Of a DNA stretch of 64,000 bases, positions 56,377-63,863 are shown one piece after another. Source of the stretch: Pseudomonas sp. Leaf58. Its GTDB lineage: Bacteria; Pseudomonadota; Gammaproteobacteria; Pseudomonadales; Pseudomonadaceae. The translations under genes and the position numbers were made by a program. The notes below the pieces were generated by a model. The model worked only from the letters and a program-made list of their open reading frames with translations. It had not been told where the DNA came from and did not search any database. Every line of letters starts with the position of its first letter. Position 1 is the first letter of the stretch. The DNA lies in contig NZ_CP032678.1 in assembly GCF_003627215.1 (NCBI RefSeq), positions 372,001 to 436,000 of the forward strand. The letters are read 5' to 3'.

Positions 56377-57573
56377 TCAGGCGCGGGTCAGCAGCGCCAC
56401 ATACTTGGTTTTGCCTTCTTCGGTGGCAAGCGCGGCCTTGGCAGCGTTTTCGGTGCTTTCGCGGCGCAGCTCAGCGGTCATGGTCAGCTGCTTTTCCTTC
56501 ATCTCCACCACGTGGTCGATGAAGCGCACCAGGTGCTCTGCCATGATGCTTGGGCCATAACCGGCGCGCATGGCCGCCTCCACGTTCTTGCCACCGACTT
56601 CGGCCAGGTGCTCCAGGGCACGGCCAATACCGTCCGTCATGGCCTGGGCGGTGGCCGCAGCCTCTGCCATGCCGTTGTTCTGGGTGAACTTCACACTCAG
56701 GCCGGTCAGGACGATGTCGCTGGTGGAGAAGAACGACACCGCATGCTCGTACATGCGCGCCTTGAGGTCATTGTCCTGCTTGATGCTGGCAAAGATGAAC
56801 TCCGAGGTGTTGTAGGACACTTTCAGGTTGTCGGCGCAGTCCTTGACGACCTGGTAGTCGGCATCCATGGCCGTGTACTCGCTGATCTTGAGGTCTCGCG
56901 CCAGCTCCAGTTCCGAGCGGCGAACGGCGTCACCCTCTGCCGGGAAGGCGGCCAGTTCGGCTTGCGCCTGATCCAGTAGTTGCTTGGCCTTATCCAGTTC
57001 AGCTTCGGCACGCTGGAGAAGCACATGTGCCTGCACTTCACTGTTTTTAAGGGCGAAGCGAAAATCCTGGTAGGCCAGGAGGATGTTGCGTTCACGCTCG
57101 ACCTGATTACCCAGATCCTTGGAAACAGCATTATAGACGCTGCCGATCTTGTGGAATCGGGTCGGGAAGTTACCGCGACGGGCTTCCATCCACTTGATCT
57201 GAATTTTGCCCAGGAACGACAGCTTGCCGCCTTCTACCAGGGACACCTGGGTTCTTGCGTCGGTGATCACGGAGTTGAAGAGTGCAACGACCTGCTCCTG
57301 GCGATTGGCGAACTCCATGCCGGAGATCTGCTCGCGGGCCATCTGGTTGAAAGCCTGCTGGCGATTCAGCACCAGGGAGATCACCATGGCTTCGTCTTGA
57401 CCATACTTCGCGACACGCGCCATCAACTTCTGCACAGGGCCTTCTTCCGCCGTTGGCAGGGCGATGCCCAGTGACTTGAAGCCTGCGACAGCCTTGTCCA
57501 GGAAGGTCAAAGCCTGGTTGGCTACCGGGGATTTTACGGGTACGCCGAGGGTCGTTGCGGTCATGGTGGTCAT
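56377..57573 (-). CDS. TelA-like (toxic anion resistance family) coiled-coil protein
   Basis: 398 residues from ATG 57573 (AAAGG 8 nt upstream); the longer frame to 57636 runs into its own promoter. Almost entirely helical with heptads, and the C-terminal third (NNGMAEAAATAQAMTDGIG) resembles the TelA/KlaA family linked to tellurite and envelope stress resistance. First gene of the operon 57573 to 52643. Confidence 0.6.
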   Translation of the reverse strand: MTTMTATTLGVPVKSPVANQALTFLDKAVAGFKSLGIALPTAEEGPVQKLMARVAKYGQDEAMVISLVLNRQQAFNQMAREQISGMEFANRQEQVVALFNSVITDARTQVSLVEGGKLSFLGKIQIKWMEARRGNFPTRFHKIGSVYNAVSKDLGNQVERERNILLAYQDFRFALKNSEVQAHVLLQRAEAELDKAKQLLDQAQAELAAFPAEGDAVRRSELELARDLKISEYTAMDADYQVVKDCADNLKVSYNTSEFIFASIKQDNDLKARMYEHAVSFFSTSDIVLTGLSVKFTQNNGMAEAAATAQAMTDGIGRALEHLAEVGGKNVEAAMRAGYGPSIMAEHLVRFIDHVVEMKEKQLTMTAELRRESTENAAKAALATEEGKTKYVALLTRA

Positions 57574-57604
57574 GCGAGAAACCTTTGCGGAGGGATGTGT
57601 ACGC

Positions 57605-57633
57605 AATATAGGGTTAAATTGCCATTCCGTCAA
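57605..57633 (-). promoter_or_regulatory. Strong promoter of the TelA-like operon with AATGGCAAT operator
   Basis: TTGACG (57633-57628), 17 nt, TATATT (57610-57605). The spacer contains AATGGCAAT, 7 nt before the -10. An inverted copy of the same nine bases lies 25 nt upstream (57652-57660), so a dimeric regulator could bind across the promoter. Confidence 0.65.
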
Positions 57634-57699
57634 CACGTCTGGTTCAACAAAAATGGCAATTTATGGATAAAGGTTTGGTCGCCGACGCATCATTGGATT

Positions 57700-58216
57700 T
57701 CAGAAATGCAGGTAGTGGCCCAGGGCGCGAATGGCATCGTCTGCAGAGCATTCAGGGTGCCTGAGCACATAGGTTGAATCGGCGGCGCCCTGGAGTTTGG
57801 TGGCGATATCGTAGACCCCCGATGGATGCTTTAGGACACGGATGCAATTGCCCTTGGCGTCTTCCACCTCCACCAGGATTTCACTGCTGGCGGGGTAGGG
57901 GGCGGCGTTGGCCATGCTACGCATTGGAACACCAAGAAATTCGCGTATCTGCTCCTGCAAGCCCAGTATCCTGGATCAAGTAGAGGCGGGCACACTGTTC
58001 CGATCGTCACGCGACCCAGTGCCGACATGAAAATACCGGTGTTGCGTGTGAGCAGTCTGAAAGCACTTTGCTCGATGATCTGGACAAGTTCCTGATGGCC
58101 AGTCTGATGCAAATCAGCTTTGACCAATTCCCAGAGATCCTGGCCATGGGATTCGGGTAGGTCACATTGGAAAACGGAATTGAAGGTTTTTTTGAAGCAA
58201 TCGGAAGCGGGCTCAT
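57700..58216 (-). pseudogene. Hypothetical protein gene broken by two frameshifts
   Basis: ATG 58216 has GGGAG 8 nt upstream. The frame reads MSPLPIASKK, but after an A7 run (minus strand, about 58187-58193) the sensible sequence continues in the -1 frame (TFNSVFQCDLPESHGQDLWE). It shifts again near 57980 into the 57960-57700 frame (REFLGVPMRSMANAAPYPAS). Joined length is about 170 residues. The A AAA AAA run in this phase is also a classical -1 slippery site. Confidence 0.5.
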
Positions 58217-58327
58217 GGTATATACTCCCAATAAACGATTAACTGGTAACATCGTCATCCATGCTGATAGCCCAGAGCAAGGCTGTCAAGGTGGCGTGTC
58301 ATACACAACCTAAAAGGAGGGGGAGCG

Positions 58328-58540
58328 ATGCGATCGGAACGAACAGAGAAAATGCTGGCGCTGATTGATCAGCGCTTATCCGCGTATTCAGTCGAGGAAA
58401 TGATTGAGCGGTTGCATGCCTATGGCGGGGTCGGCCCAACGGTTAATGAGTTTTTGCAGGGCATGGGCTCCGGGGCTGTCCAACCAAACCCCATTGCCCA
58501 TTCCATCGGTCACAGCAGCGATAGCATCCCTGATGTATAG
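58328..58540 (+). CDS. Small hypothetical protein, 70 aa
   Basis: Strong ribosome binding site (AAAAGGAGGGGGAG) before ATG 58328. Helical N-terminal half, Gly/Ser-rich end. The 3' end overlaps the convergent 58510 gene by about 30 bp. Resembles small Pseudomonas proteins of unknown role. Confidence 0.65.
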   Translation: MRSERTEKMLALIDQRLSAYSVEEMIERLHAYGGVGPTVNEFLQGMGSGAVQPNPIAHSIGHSSDSIPDV

Positions 58541-59265
58541 ATATCCGATTCACGTCCCATGATGGGAGCCACCGTTTCTGGGAATTGCGGCCCAATCACC
58601 AACAGGTGGTTGCCATTCATTTCCAGCGACACGGTGGGGATCTGCTGCCCTTCCAGGGCATCACGCAGGCCCTTGAGGGCCGCATCGGTCTTGATACCCA
58701 TACCAATCTTGCCAAAGCCTGCGGTCAGCCACCCACGCAGGGCGGGATCTTGCAGTGGCAGCACGGCGTGAGACCCGGCATCGAGAGGCTGGCTGATCAG
58801 CTTGTTCATCATCTGCAGGCAACCGATGGCCGCCATGCGGGCAGCATGCTCTTTCGGTAAGGCTCGCTCCTTGGAGAACACAAACCATTGTCGGGCGATC
58901 AGGTCGGCGCCGGACATGGGCACCGCTTTATTCGGTGAGGCGCTGAACGCCCCCTGGGCAGCGGTGGTAAGTGTCGGCACGCCACCGAACTCGGTCAAAC
59001 CACGGTCGATGATGATGGACGCGTTGGCCGGATCGGGCAGGGAATTGTGCAGTGCCACTTCGTTTTCAACGGGGTGGACACTCACCGCTTGTTCACGCAG
59101 CAGTACCTGAAGGGTCATGTAGGCGGCATAGGGCAGCAAACGCAGATCCCCGCCATCATCCATGGCATTGAGCAACTGCGCGCAGGCGGCGTGCGCGACT
59201 TGTGAGGCAAGCTTGCCCTTGCGCATACCCAAGTCTTTGCGGAAAAACAGGTTCAATTCGCTCAT
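58510..59265 (-). CDS. Pth2-like peptidyl-tRNA hydrolase family protein, 251 aa
   Basis: FFRKDLGMRKGKLASQVAHA at residues 7-26 is the Pth2 signature (basic GK-A-Q-HA helix). IIDRGLTEFGGVPTLTT near residue 88 matches the Pth2 D-G-T-Q-GT region, and a second Pth2-like half (GIKTDAALKGLRDALEG, HLLVIGP) follows near residue 190. It is twice the usual length of about 120. Pth2 proteins release peptides from tRNA; stand-alone bacterial versions occur in ter-type stress gene sets. AAGGAG before ATG 59265. Confidence 0.7.
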   Translation of the reverse strand: MSELNLFFRKDLGMRKGKLASQVAHAACAQLLNAMDDGGDLRLLPYAAYMTLQVLLREQAVSVHPVENEVALHNSLPDPANASIIIDRGLTEFGGVPTLTTAAQGAFSASPNKAVPMSGADLIARQWFVFSKERALPKEHAARMAAIGCLQMMNKLISQPLDAGSHAVLPLQDPALRGWLTAGFGKIGMGIKTDAALKGLRDALEGQQIPTVSLEMNGNHLLVIGPQFPETVAPIMGRESDIYTSGMLSLL

Positions 59266-59331
59266 GCAACACTCCTTTCTAGAATGGGGTCATTATACGC
59301 AAGAGCACTGGCCGGCAATAGTCGCATTGAC

Positions 59332-59364
59332 TTCCTCCCCGCCCTAAAGAGCGGGGAATCATTC
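59332..59364. repeat. IS200/IS605-type end hairpin
   Basis: TGACTTCCTCCCCGCCCTAA followed by AGAGCGGGGAATC: a CCCCGC/GCGGGG stem with the CCTAAAGA loop typical of IS200/IS605 (IS1341 group) subterminal ends. No transposase gene remains. It abuts a truncated gene fragment (59388-59515). Confidence 0.5.
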
Positions 59365-59387
59365 TGCAAATGCTTGGGCTCCGCCGC

Positions 59388-59515
59388 TGGAAATCCACCC
59401 CGAGCATAGCGCCGATATAGCGCACATTGTCGTACAGCACGGGGGTGCAGTCGAGGAAGGTGAAGCCAGGCAGTCACTCGGCATGCCGGCGAAACAGCAC
59501 GGAGGTCAGGTACAT
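59388..59515 (-). pseudogene. Truncated gene fragment next to the hairpin
   Basis: ATG 59515 has an excellent AGGAGG site, and the frame reads MYLTSVLFRRHAE, an in-frame TGA (59474-59476, one base from Trp), then LPGFTFLDCTPVLYDNVRYIGAMLGVDFQ before homology-like sequence ends at the hairpin. An upstream fragment (about 59515-59640) reads NEVDQGLAFIGEALKARG without an ATG start. These look like remains of ter-module genes cut by an insertion element. Confidence 0.5.
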
Positions 59516-59704
59516 CGCATCCTCCTGGTCTGACCTTGGCCAGGCTTGCGCTGTGCGCCGCCCGGCAGGTACACGGCACCCCGCGCTTTGAGCGCCTCCC
59601 CGATGAAGGCGAGTCCCTGGTCAACTTCATTCAGGTTCCTTCGATCGGGCAGAGGTCAGCATCGCCCCATGGGTGGCGTCATGGGGATCACATCAAGATG
59701 CAGA

Positions 59705-59968
59705 TCACTGAACAACTGGGCTTTCATGGTCAACCTGGACGATCAATTTATCGATATCCCGAAGTTTATCCAACGCGGTGTCCAAATGGCCGCAAGCCCG
59801 CCACATTTCCTCGCTGGTGACATTATTACCGTGACGAATGTCGTCGATGTTCGCCAAGGCGTGCTTGACCGGGTTGCGCAAGGATTGAACGGCCTCCACA
59901 ACTTTTTCAAGATCCTTTAAGCGCGCCTCAAGGGATTGGATACGATGCTGTGCATTGTCCACGAACAA
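59705..59968 (-). CDS. Small coiled-coil protein, 87 aa
   Basis: Amphipathic coiled-coil N-terminal half (RIQSLEARLKDLEKVVEAV). It starts 5 bp after the stop of the StiP-like gene and so belongs to its operon. Function unknown. Confidence 0.65.
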   Translation of the reverse strand: MFVDNAQHRIQSLEARLKDLEKVVEAVQSLRNPVKHALANIDDIRHGNNVTSEEMWRACGHLDTALDKLRDIDKLIVQVDHESPVVQ

Positions 59969-59972
59969 CTCC

Positions 59973-61043
59973 TTATGGCGTGATGGCGCAGGCCTTGAGC
60001 GACATGTCTTCCCAGATCTCGATCTGCACGTCCTGGGCTCTGGCCATGGCGAGTAGATGTGCCACCTCGGGATCCTCGGTATCGCGCACGATCAACAGTG
60101 CCGGCTTCTTGCGCTGGAATAGGCGGGTGGATTCACCGATACCCGGTTTCAAGAACGTCGGATTGTTGATGTCCAGGCGGTTGGCCACCAGCTGGTAGAA
60201 CTCCAGCATCCTGACGCTGGCAGTCTCTTTGACTGTCACTTGGTGCAGCGTGGTGTGGCCGCGATCGATGGCCTGCTTGATGCACCCGGCGATTGTGTCG
60301 ACGAAGTAGCGGCTGAGGTCATGCGGCTCCATGTACTCCAGGTAGGCGGCACCGTGCATGCGCGGCGCTTCAGGCGTGCCCTGGTAGATAGAGCGGGAGA
60401 CAAGTCCGGAAATCGGCCCGCTCAGCAACGCACTGGTAATCAGGCAATCTTCCCGCGTCGCGGCATATTCAGCCACGCCGGCAATGTCGCTCAGGACATA
60501 CAGGGCGTCGTGGAATTGACCCAGGCGGTCGCCCATTTTTTTGAGGGCAAAAGACAGCTCGTTCCTGACCACGCCTTTACCCGTCCAGCCGTCGATGAAG
60601 TACAGCTGTTCAGGTTTATAGCCTTGGCTGAGGATGCTTTCGATAGCCACCTCGTCGAAACCTCGGCCTTGGACGATCGAGACGGTGAAGTGTGGTGCCT
60701 GTACGCCCCAGAAGGCCAGGGTGCGCTTGAGCAGAATGCCTGTCGGGGTGCCGGCACGCACCAGCGAGACCAACACCGGCTGTACCTCGCGGGTCTGGGC
60801 ATCGAGCAGGATCTGCGAGGCGAGGCTGAGGAACAGGTGCGCCAGCTGATCGCCGAAGCGCTCGGTCTGGGTTTTGAACAGGTCGAGAAACGCCTGGTCG
60901 GGCACCTCTTCGCGGCTGATCACTTCGTTGTAGTGCGTGCCCGCCGCGATACGGGCGGCACGCTCGTCCTTGGACAGAAACTCGGGGTGCAGGCGCTCCA
61001 GCAGTACAGTGACGTCTTCAGGGGCATAGGTATGTGGGAACAT
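59973..61043 (-). CDS. StiP-like phosphoribosyltransferase-fold protein of ter stress systems
   Basis: 356 residues. YFIDGWTGKGVV near residue 173 is the PRPP-loop-like motif of the PF11202 (cysteine protease StiP / PRTase-like) family, with VSLVRAGTPTGILL near 115 and HGAAYLEYMEPHD near 255. Comparative work on ter systems proposes that these act with HAD phosphatases in making or modifying a nucleoside-derived molecule. GAGGA lies 8 nt before ATG 61043. Downstream of the HAD gene, 10 bp apart. Confidence 0.75.
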   Translation of the reverse strand: MFPHTYAPEDVTVLLERLHPEFLSKDERAARIAAGTHYNEVISREEVPDQAFLDLFKTQTERFGDQLAHLFLSLASQILLDAQTREVQPVLVSLVRAGTPTGILLKRTLAFWGVQAPHFTVSIVQGRGFDEVAIESILSQGYKPEQLYFIDGWTGKGVVRNELSFALKKMGDRLGQFHDALYVLSDIAGVAEYAATREDCLITSALLSGPISGLVSRSIYQGTPEAPRMHGAAYLEYMEPHDLSRYFVDTIAGCIKQAIDRGHTTLHQVTVKETASVRMLEFYQLVANRLDINNPTFLKPGIGESTRLFQRKKPALLIVRDTEDPEVAHLLAMARAQDVQIEIWEDMSLKACAITP

Positions 61044-61053
61044 GATGGCTTCC

Positions 61054-61917
61054 TCAGATATTCATGTGGCGCTGGGCGTGTTGGCCAGCCTGCTCGGCAA
61101 TGGGAGAAACCGCTGGGGTGAGCATGAAATCACCCAGCCGCATGAAGGGCACATCGGTGTGCGAATCCCCCGCCGTCAAAATCAGCGCGATTTCACCGAT
61201 TTCATGCGCTGCCTGGTCGAAGCGTGCATCACCAATGCCTGTCTTCAATGCTGAAATCAGGCGCTGGGCAGCTTTCTCCTTGCTGACATAGGTCGGCCAG
61301 AAGGCTAGGGTGTAGTCGTTTTGATGCTGGATGTACGTACCCTGCAGGGTCTGGAGGACGGGCTCCAGCTGCAACTGCACGATCTGCATGACCTTGGCGA
61401 TCTCTTCGGCCTTGAGGTTTTTGATTTGCAGGGTGATATAAAACGGAACGTCACCGCCAAAGCTGTAGCTCAGATCGATCTTCGCCTTGGCGTGTGCTGG
61501 CAGGAACAGCTCGGGCAAAAAGGCACTGAGCGTGTCCAGGTCATGCTCCAGAGGCGCTTCGCAGACCCGAGCGGCATCACGGTAGGTGTCCGACCAGGCG
61601 GGCAATGGCGTCCAGATGGGGGAGTCGTCAATATTTCTGTAAAGGAGAGTGGCGCCGTGGTCGGTCAGGGCGAGCTGGTTGATATGCTCAGGTGCCCAGC
61701 CCCTGGTGCGCTGCATCTGATCAGGCGTGCGCGCCGTCACCGCAACGCAAAAGGCACGTGGCTTGAGGAGGTTGAACAAGGTGTTCTGAGCCTCGGTGGC
61801 GAAACAGTGGGCTTCGCCTGAAGCCTTGAAGGTCATCGGGTGGACACCGGCACTGTTGACCCGAAGGCTTTGAAACAGGCAGTTGTCCAGATCCGACAAG
61901 AAAAGAATGTCTTTCAT
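61054..61917 (-). CDS. HAD-family hydrolase of the ter-type module
   Basis: 287 residues from ATG 61917. Motif I FLSDLDNCLFQS (DxD) lies at residues 7-16, FCVAVTARTP is motif II, and LTAGDSHTDVPFM near residue 260 is motif IV: a Cof/sucrose-phosphatase-like phosphatase. The longer frame to 61983 overlaps the promoter and is rejected. It precedes the StiP-like gene, the usual pairing in ter-associated operons. Confidence 0.8.
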   Translation of the reverse strand: MKDILFLSDLDNCLFQSLRVNSAGVHPMTFKASGEAHCFATEAQNTLFNLLKPRAFCVAVTARTPDQMQRTRGWAPEHINQLALTDHGATLLYRNIDDSPIWTPLPAWSDTYRDAARVCEAPLEHDLDTLSAFLPELFLPAHAKAKIDLSYSFGGDVPFYITLQIKNLKAEEIAKVMQIVQLQLEPVLQTLQGTYIQHQNDYTLAFWPTYVSKEKAAQRLISALKTGIGDARFDQAAHEIGEIALILTAGDSHTDVPFMRLGDFMLTPAVSPIAEQAGQHAQRHMNI

Positions 61918-61944
61918 GAAGGTGATCCCAGGAAATGAATTGGA

Positions 61945-61973
61945 AACATACCGCGTGATTGCCATTTTGTCAA
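61945..61973 (-). promoter_or_regulatory. Promoter of the HAD-StiP operon with AATGGCAAT element
   Basis: TTGACA (61973-61968), 17 nt, TATGTT (61950-61945). The spacer begins A-AATGGCAAT, placed 7 nt before the -10 exactly as in the TelA-like promoter. Confidence 0.65.
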
Positions 61974-61983
61974 TTTTCTCCAA

Positions 61984-62284
61984 AAGCGAGCGAAAGATAG
62001 GTCTTGTCTACCCCACAGGCGGCATCGACTTGGTCTCGTAGCCGCCATCGGCGGGGTTGTGAAGGTGCACATTGACGGGTAAGCCATTCACGGCATGGCA
62101 TCTTCTAGTACCTGGTGACTCCGCAGCACTTCATTCAAAACTGCAGGCAGAATGCGGCAGAAGCGATCCTTGAAATGGATCTCGGCCTTTGGGATCGGAT
62201 TCTGTTTTATGGCCTTGATTGGTGGGAGTGCTCTGAAATTTTTCGGAAGATCTATTAAATTCAGAGAGTCAGCCCCACCCTCTC
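61984..62284. other. Intergenic stretch with gene remnants
   Basis: Minus strand about 62022-62102 reads VNGLPVNVHLHNPADGGYET and stops, like the C-terminal end of a lost gene. A plus-strand frame near 62130-62275 reads protein-like (GLDWWECSEIF) but has no convincing start. No intact gene. Confidence 0.35.
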
Positions 62285-62932
62285 TTAAGGCTCATGGTCT
62301 ATGTCAAGACTTACTACCTGGAACTTGGGCTTGGGTCTCGCAGTAACCACCTCCTCGCCAAGTTCAAGCAGAAAGTCGGAGAATTGCTTCGCAACTGGTT
62401 GGCCAACTAGCGCTTCTACAAGCCTGGGCGGGGCAATATAGGCTTCGAAGCGTGCAGAAGGCTGGAAACTATTCAGTTCGCCAAGCTTCTCAGAGAGTTC
62501 AAGCCAACGGGCTTCGTTCTGTGCAAAGTGTTCGGGGTACTTAGACAGGAACTTGTCCACGGCGCGGTTAACGACCACCAACTGCCGATTACGCCAGGCG
62601 AGGTAAGGGTTGTCTGACTGAGCGTCTGATTGATTGTGCTGTTCTGCGCAGGGGCGCTCGCAGGGTTCAATAAACTCAATGGTCAAAAGGCCGTAGCCAT
62701 CGGGCATCAATGGCTGAATGTAGTAGCCTGTGGCCTTAATTGCCAGGCCAGGTTGCAGGAGCTGGGACACTTTTAGATCATACTCGCCTTCAATGATCGT
62801 CCGCTCATCCCATCCAGCGTAGGTGACCTTCTTATCTACGAAAGCGCCCTTAACGCTAAAGTGCTTCTTGTCCCTCGTAACCTTGGGAAACTTGTTTATG
62901 ACGATCCTTTCGCCGACAATGCGTGTTTGCAT
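62285..62932 (-). CDS. Hypothetical protein, 215 aa
   Basis: N-terminal beta-rich domain (about 1-85, with KGAFVDKKVTYAGWDERTII) and a helical C-terminal half. The AT content and style differ a little from the flanking ter-type genes. No family recognised. Confidence 0.65.
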   Translation of the reverse strand: MQTRIVGERIVINKFPKVTRDKKHFSVKGAFVDKKVTYAGWDERTIIEGEYDLKVSQLLQPGLAIKATGYYIQPLMPDGYGLLTIEFIEPCERPCAEQHNQSDAQSDNPYLAWRNRQLVVVNRAVDKFLSKYPEHFAQNEARWLELSEKLGELNSFQPSARFEAYIAPPRLVEALVGQPVAKQFSDFLLELGEEVVTARPKPKFQVVSLDIDHEP

Positions 62933-63355
62933 AACTCTCTAACTCTCTTACGTTGCGCCCCCACTGCAGTGTAACACAACTCAACGAAAATCTGTAGTAG
63001 TAAGAGGCTGCTTATTCCTCCTAAGGTTGTGTTTCTGAGCTATTTCAAAATTACAACCACCAAGCTTTTTCCAAATCTGCAATCATCACGAGCAAAGGGT
63101 AATTCGTAAACAGGATCTCGGTCTTCGAGTCCAGGGCTGGTTTCGCAGCCTTCGCCATAGCTGCGCGCCAGTCAGGCTTGCAATTCAGTAGACATTGACG
63201 TCTAATCATGGCAGTGCTTCACCAATCCCTAAGGAGTCAGCATGCACGTAATTTTCAAAGAAGAAGAGTGGGTGTGAAGCTTTTCGATCATCTGTGGGCA
63301 CCGATCCTACGCTAGCCCTCTCCACGTCGGGGAGGGCGCGAATGATCGGTGACAC
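62933..63355. other. Gene-poor stretch with a short frame and a nested hairpin
   Basis: A 52-codon minus-strand frame (63051-63209, MIRRQCLLNCKPDWRAA) may be a small gene but has a weak ribosome binding site. A nested hairpin lies at 63299-63351. Nothing else is recognised. Confidence 0.4.
63299..63351. repeat. Nested inverted repeat
   Basis: Outer arms CACCGATC (63299-63306) and GATCGGTG (63344-63351); inner arms CCCTCTCC (63316-63323) and GGGGAGGG (63329-63336). It lies directly before the 63356 gene and could be a leader structure or an operator. Confidence 0.4.
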
Positions 63356-63628
63356 ATGTCCTCCAACAAAGAAGCGCGGCGTATTCGGCGCCAGGCTGAC
63401 GCTAAACAAATCTGCCGACAGTTTCGGATCGTGTTGTGCTACTCAGCAAACTCCGGCTACAGCCAAAAGCCCCTGGGTGCATGGCGCAAACAGCACGCAC
63501 TCAATTGCGGGCGATCCGGCTGCCATATGTGCTGCAATCCACGGCGTGTGTTCAAGGCTGTAACCTTGGCAGAGGTGCGCATCCAAGATGCGTTTGCCCA
63601 GGCTCTTGCCGACTACCATTGCGGTTGA
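63356..63628 (+). CDS. Small Cys-rich basic protein, 90 aa
   Basis: Basic N-terminal half (NKEARRIRRQADAKQ), then ALNCGRSGCHMCCNPRRVF, a C-x4-C-x2-C-C cluster like small zinc-binding proteins often found in mobile regions. The weak start context leaves the exact N-terminus open. Confidence 0.5.
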   Translation: MSSNKEARRIRRQADAKQICRQFRIVLCYSANSGYSQKPLGAWRKQHALNCGRSGCHMCCNPRRVFKAVTLAEVRIQDAFAQALADYHCG

Positions 63629-63863
63629 ACAAGACGTTAATGGCTGCAGGGGCTCCTGCGGCCATCACGCCGTAGCTCTGGCTCCAACCAGCACCAGCAC
63701 GCTGACGGTAAAAGCCATAGGGTATTGTGACTCGAAGGGTTTTCTCCCGAGATTGGCTGGCCTACGATCATTGAAAATTACCTCAATGGTTATGTGACTC
63801 TCGCATGGGAATCGATCGTCTCTTTATGCGTAAATTGACTTTTATTTTCCTCCGGGTAATCAT

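Noticed and set aside
55525..56979. 484-codon plus-strand frame
   Set aside because: It lies antisense to the DUF6384-like and TelA-like genes, which have coherent domain structure, promoter and ribosome binding sites.
59262..59630. 122-codon minus-strand frame over the IS-type hairpin
   Set aside because: Arg/Pro/Ser-rich shadow; other frames of the same bases give protein-like fragments, so a pseudogene explanation fits better.
62035..62065. CCGCC-GAT-GGCGG hairpin resembling the CRISPR-like units
   Set aside because: It is single, its tail matches CTTAGAAA poorly, there is no 60-bp partner, and on the minus strand it lies in a coding-like remnant (PADGGYET).
62165..62200. LEMDLGL read on the plus strand
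   Set aside because: It is followed by Trp and further codons rather than a stop, and the frame has no clear start or relation to the array, so I treat it as chance.
63206..63409. 67-codon minus-strand frame
   Set aside because: Overlaps the nested hairpin and the start of the plus-strand Cys-rich gene; no start signals.
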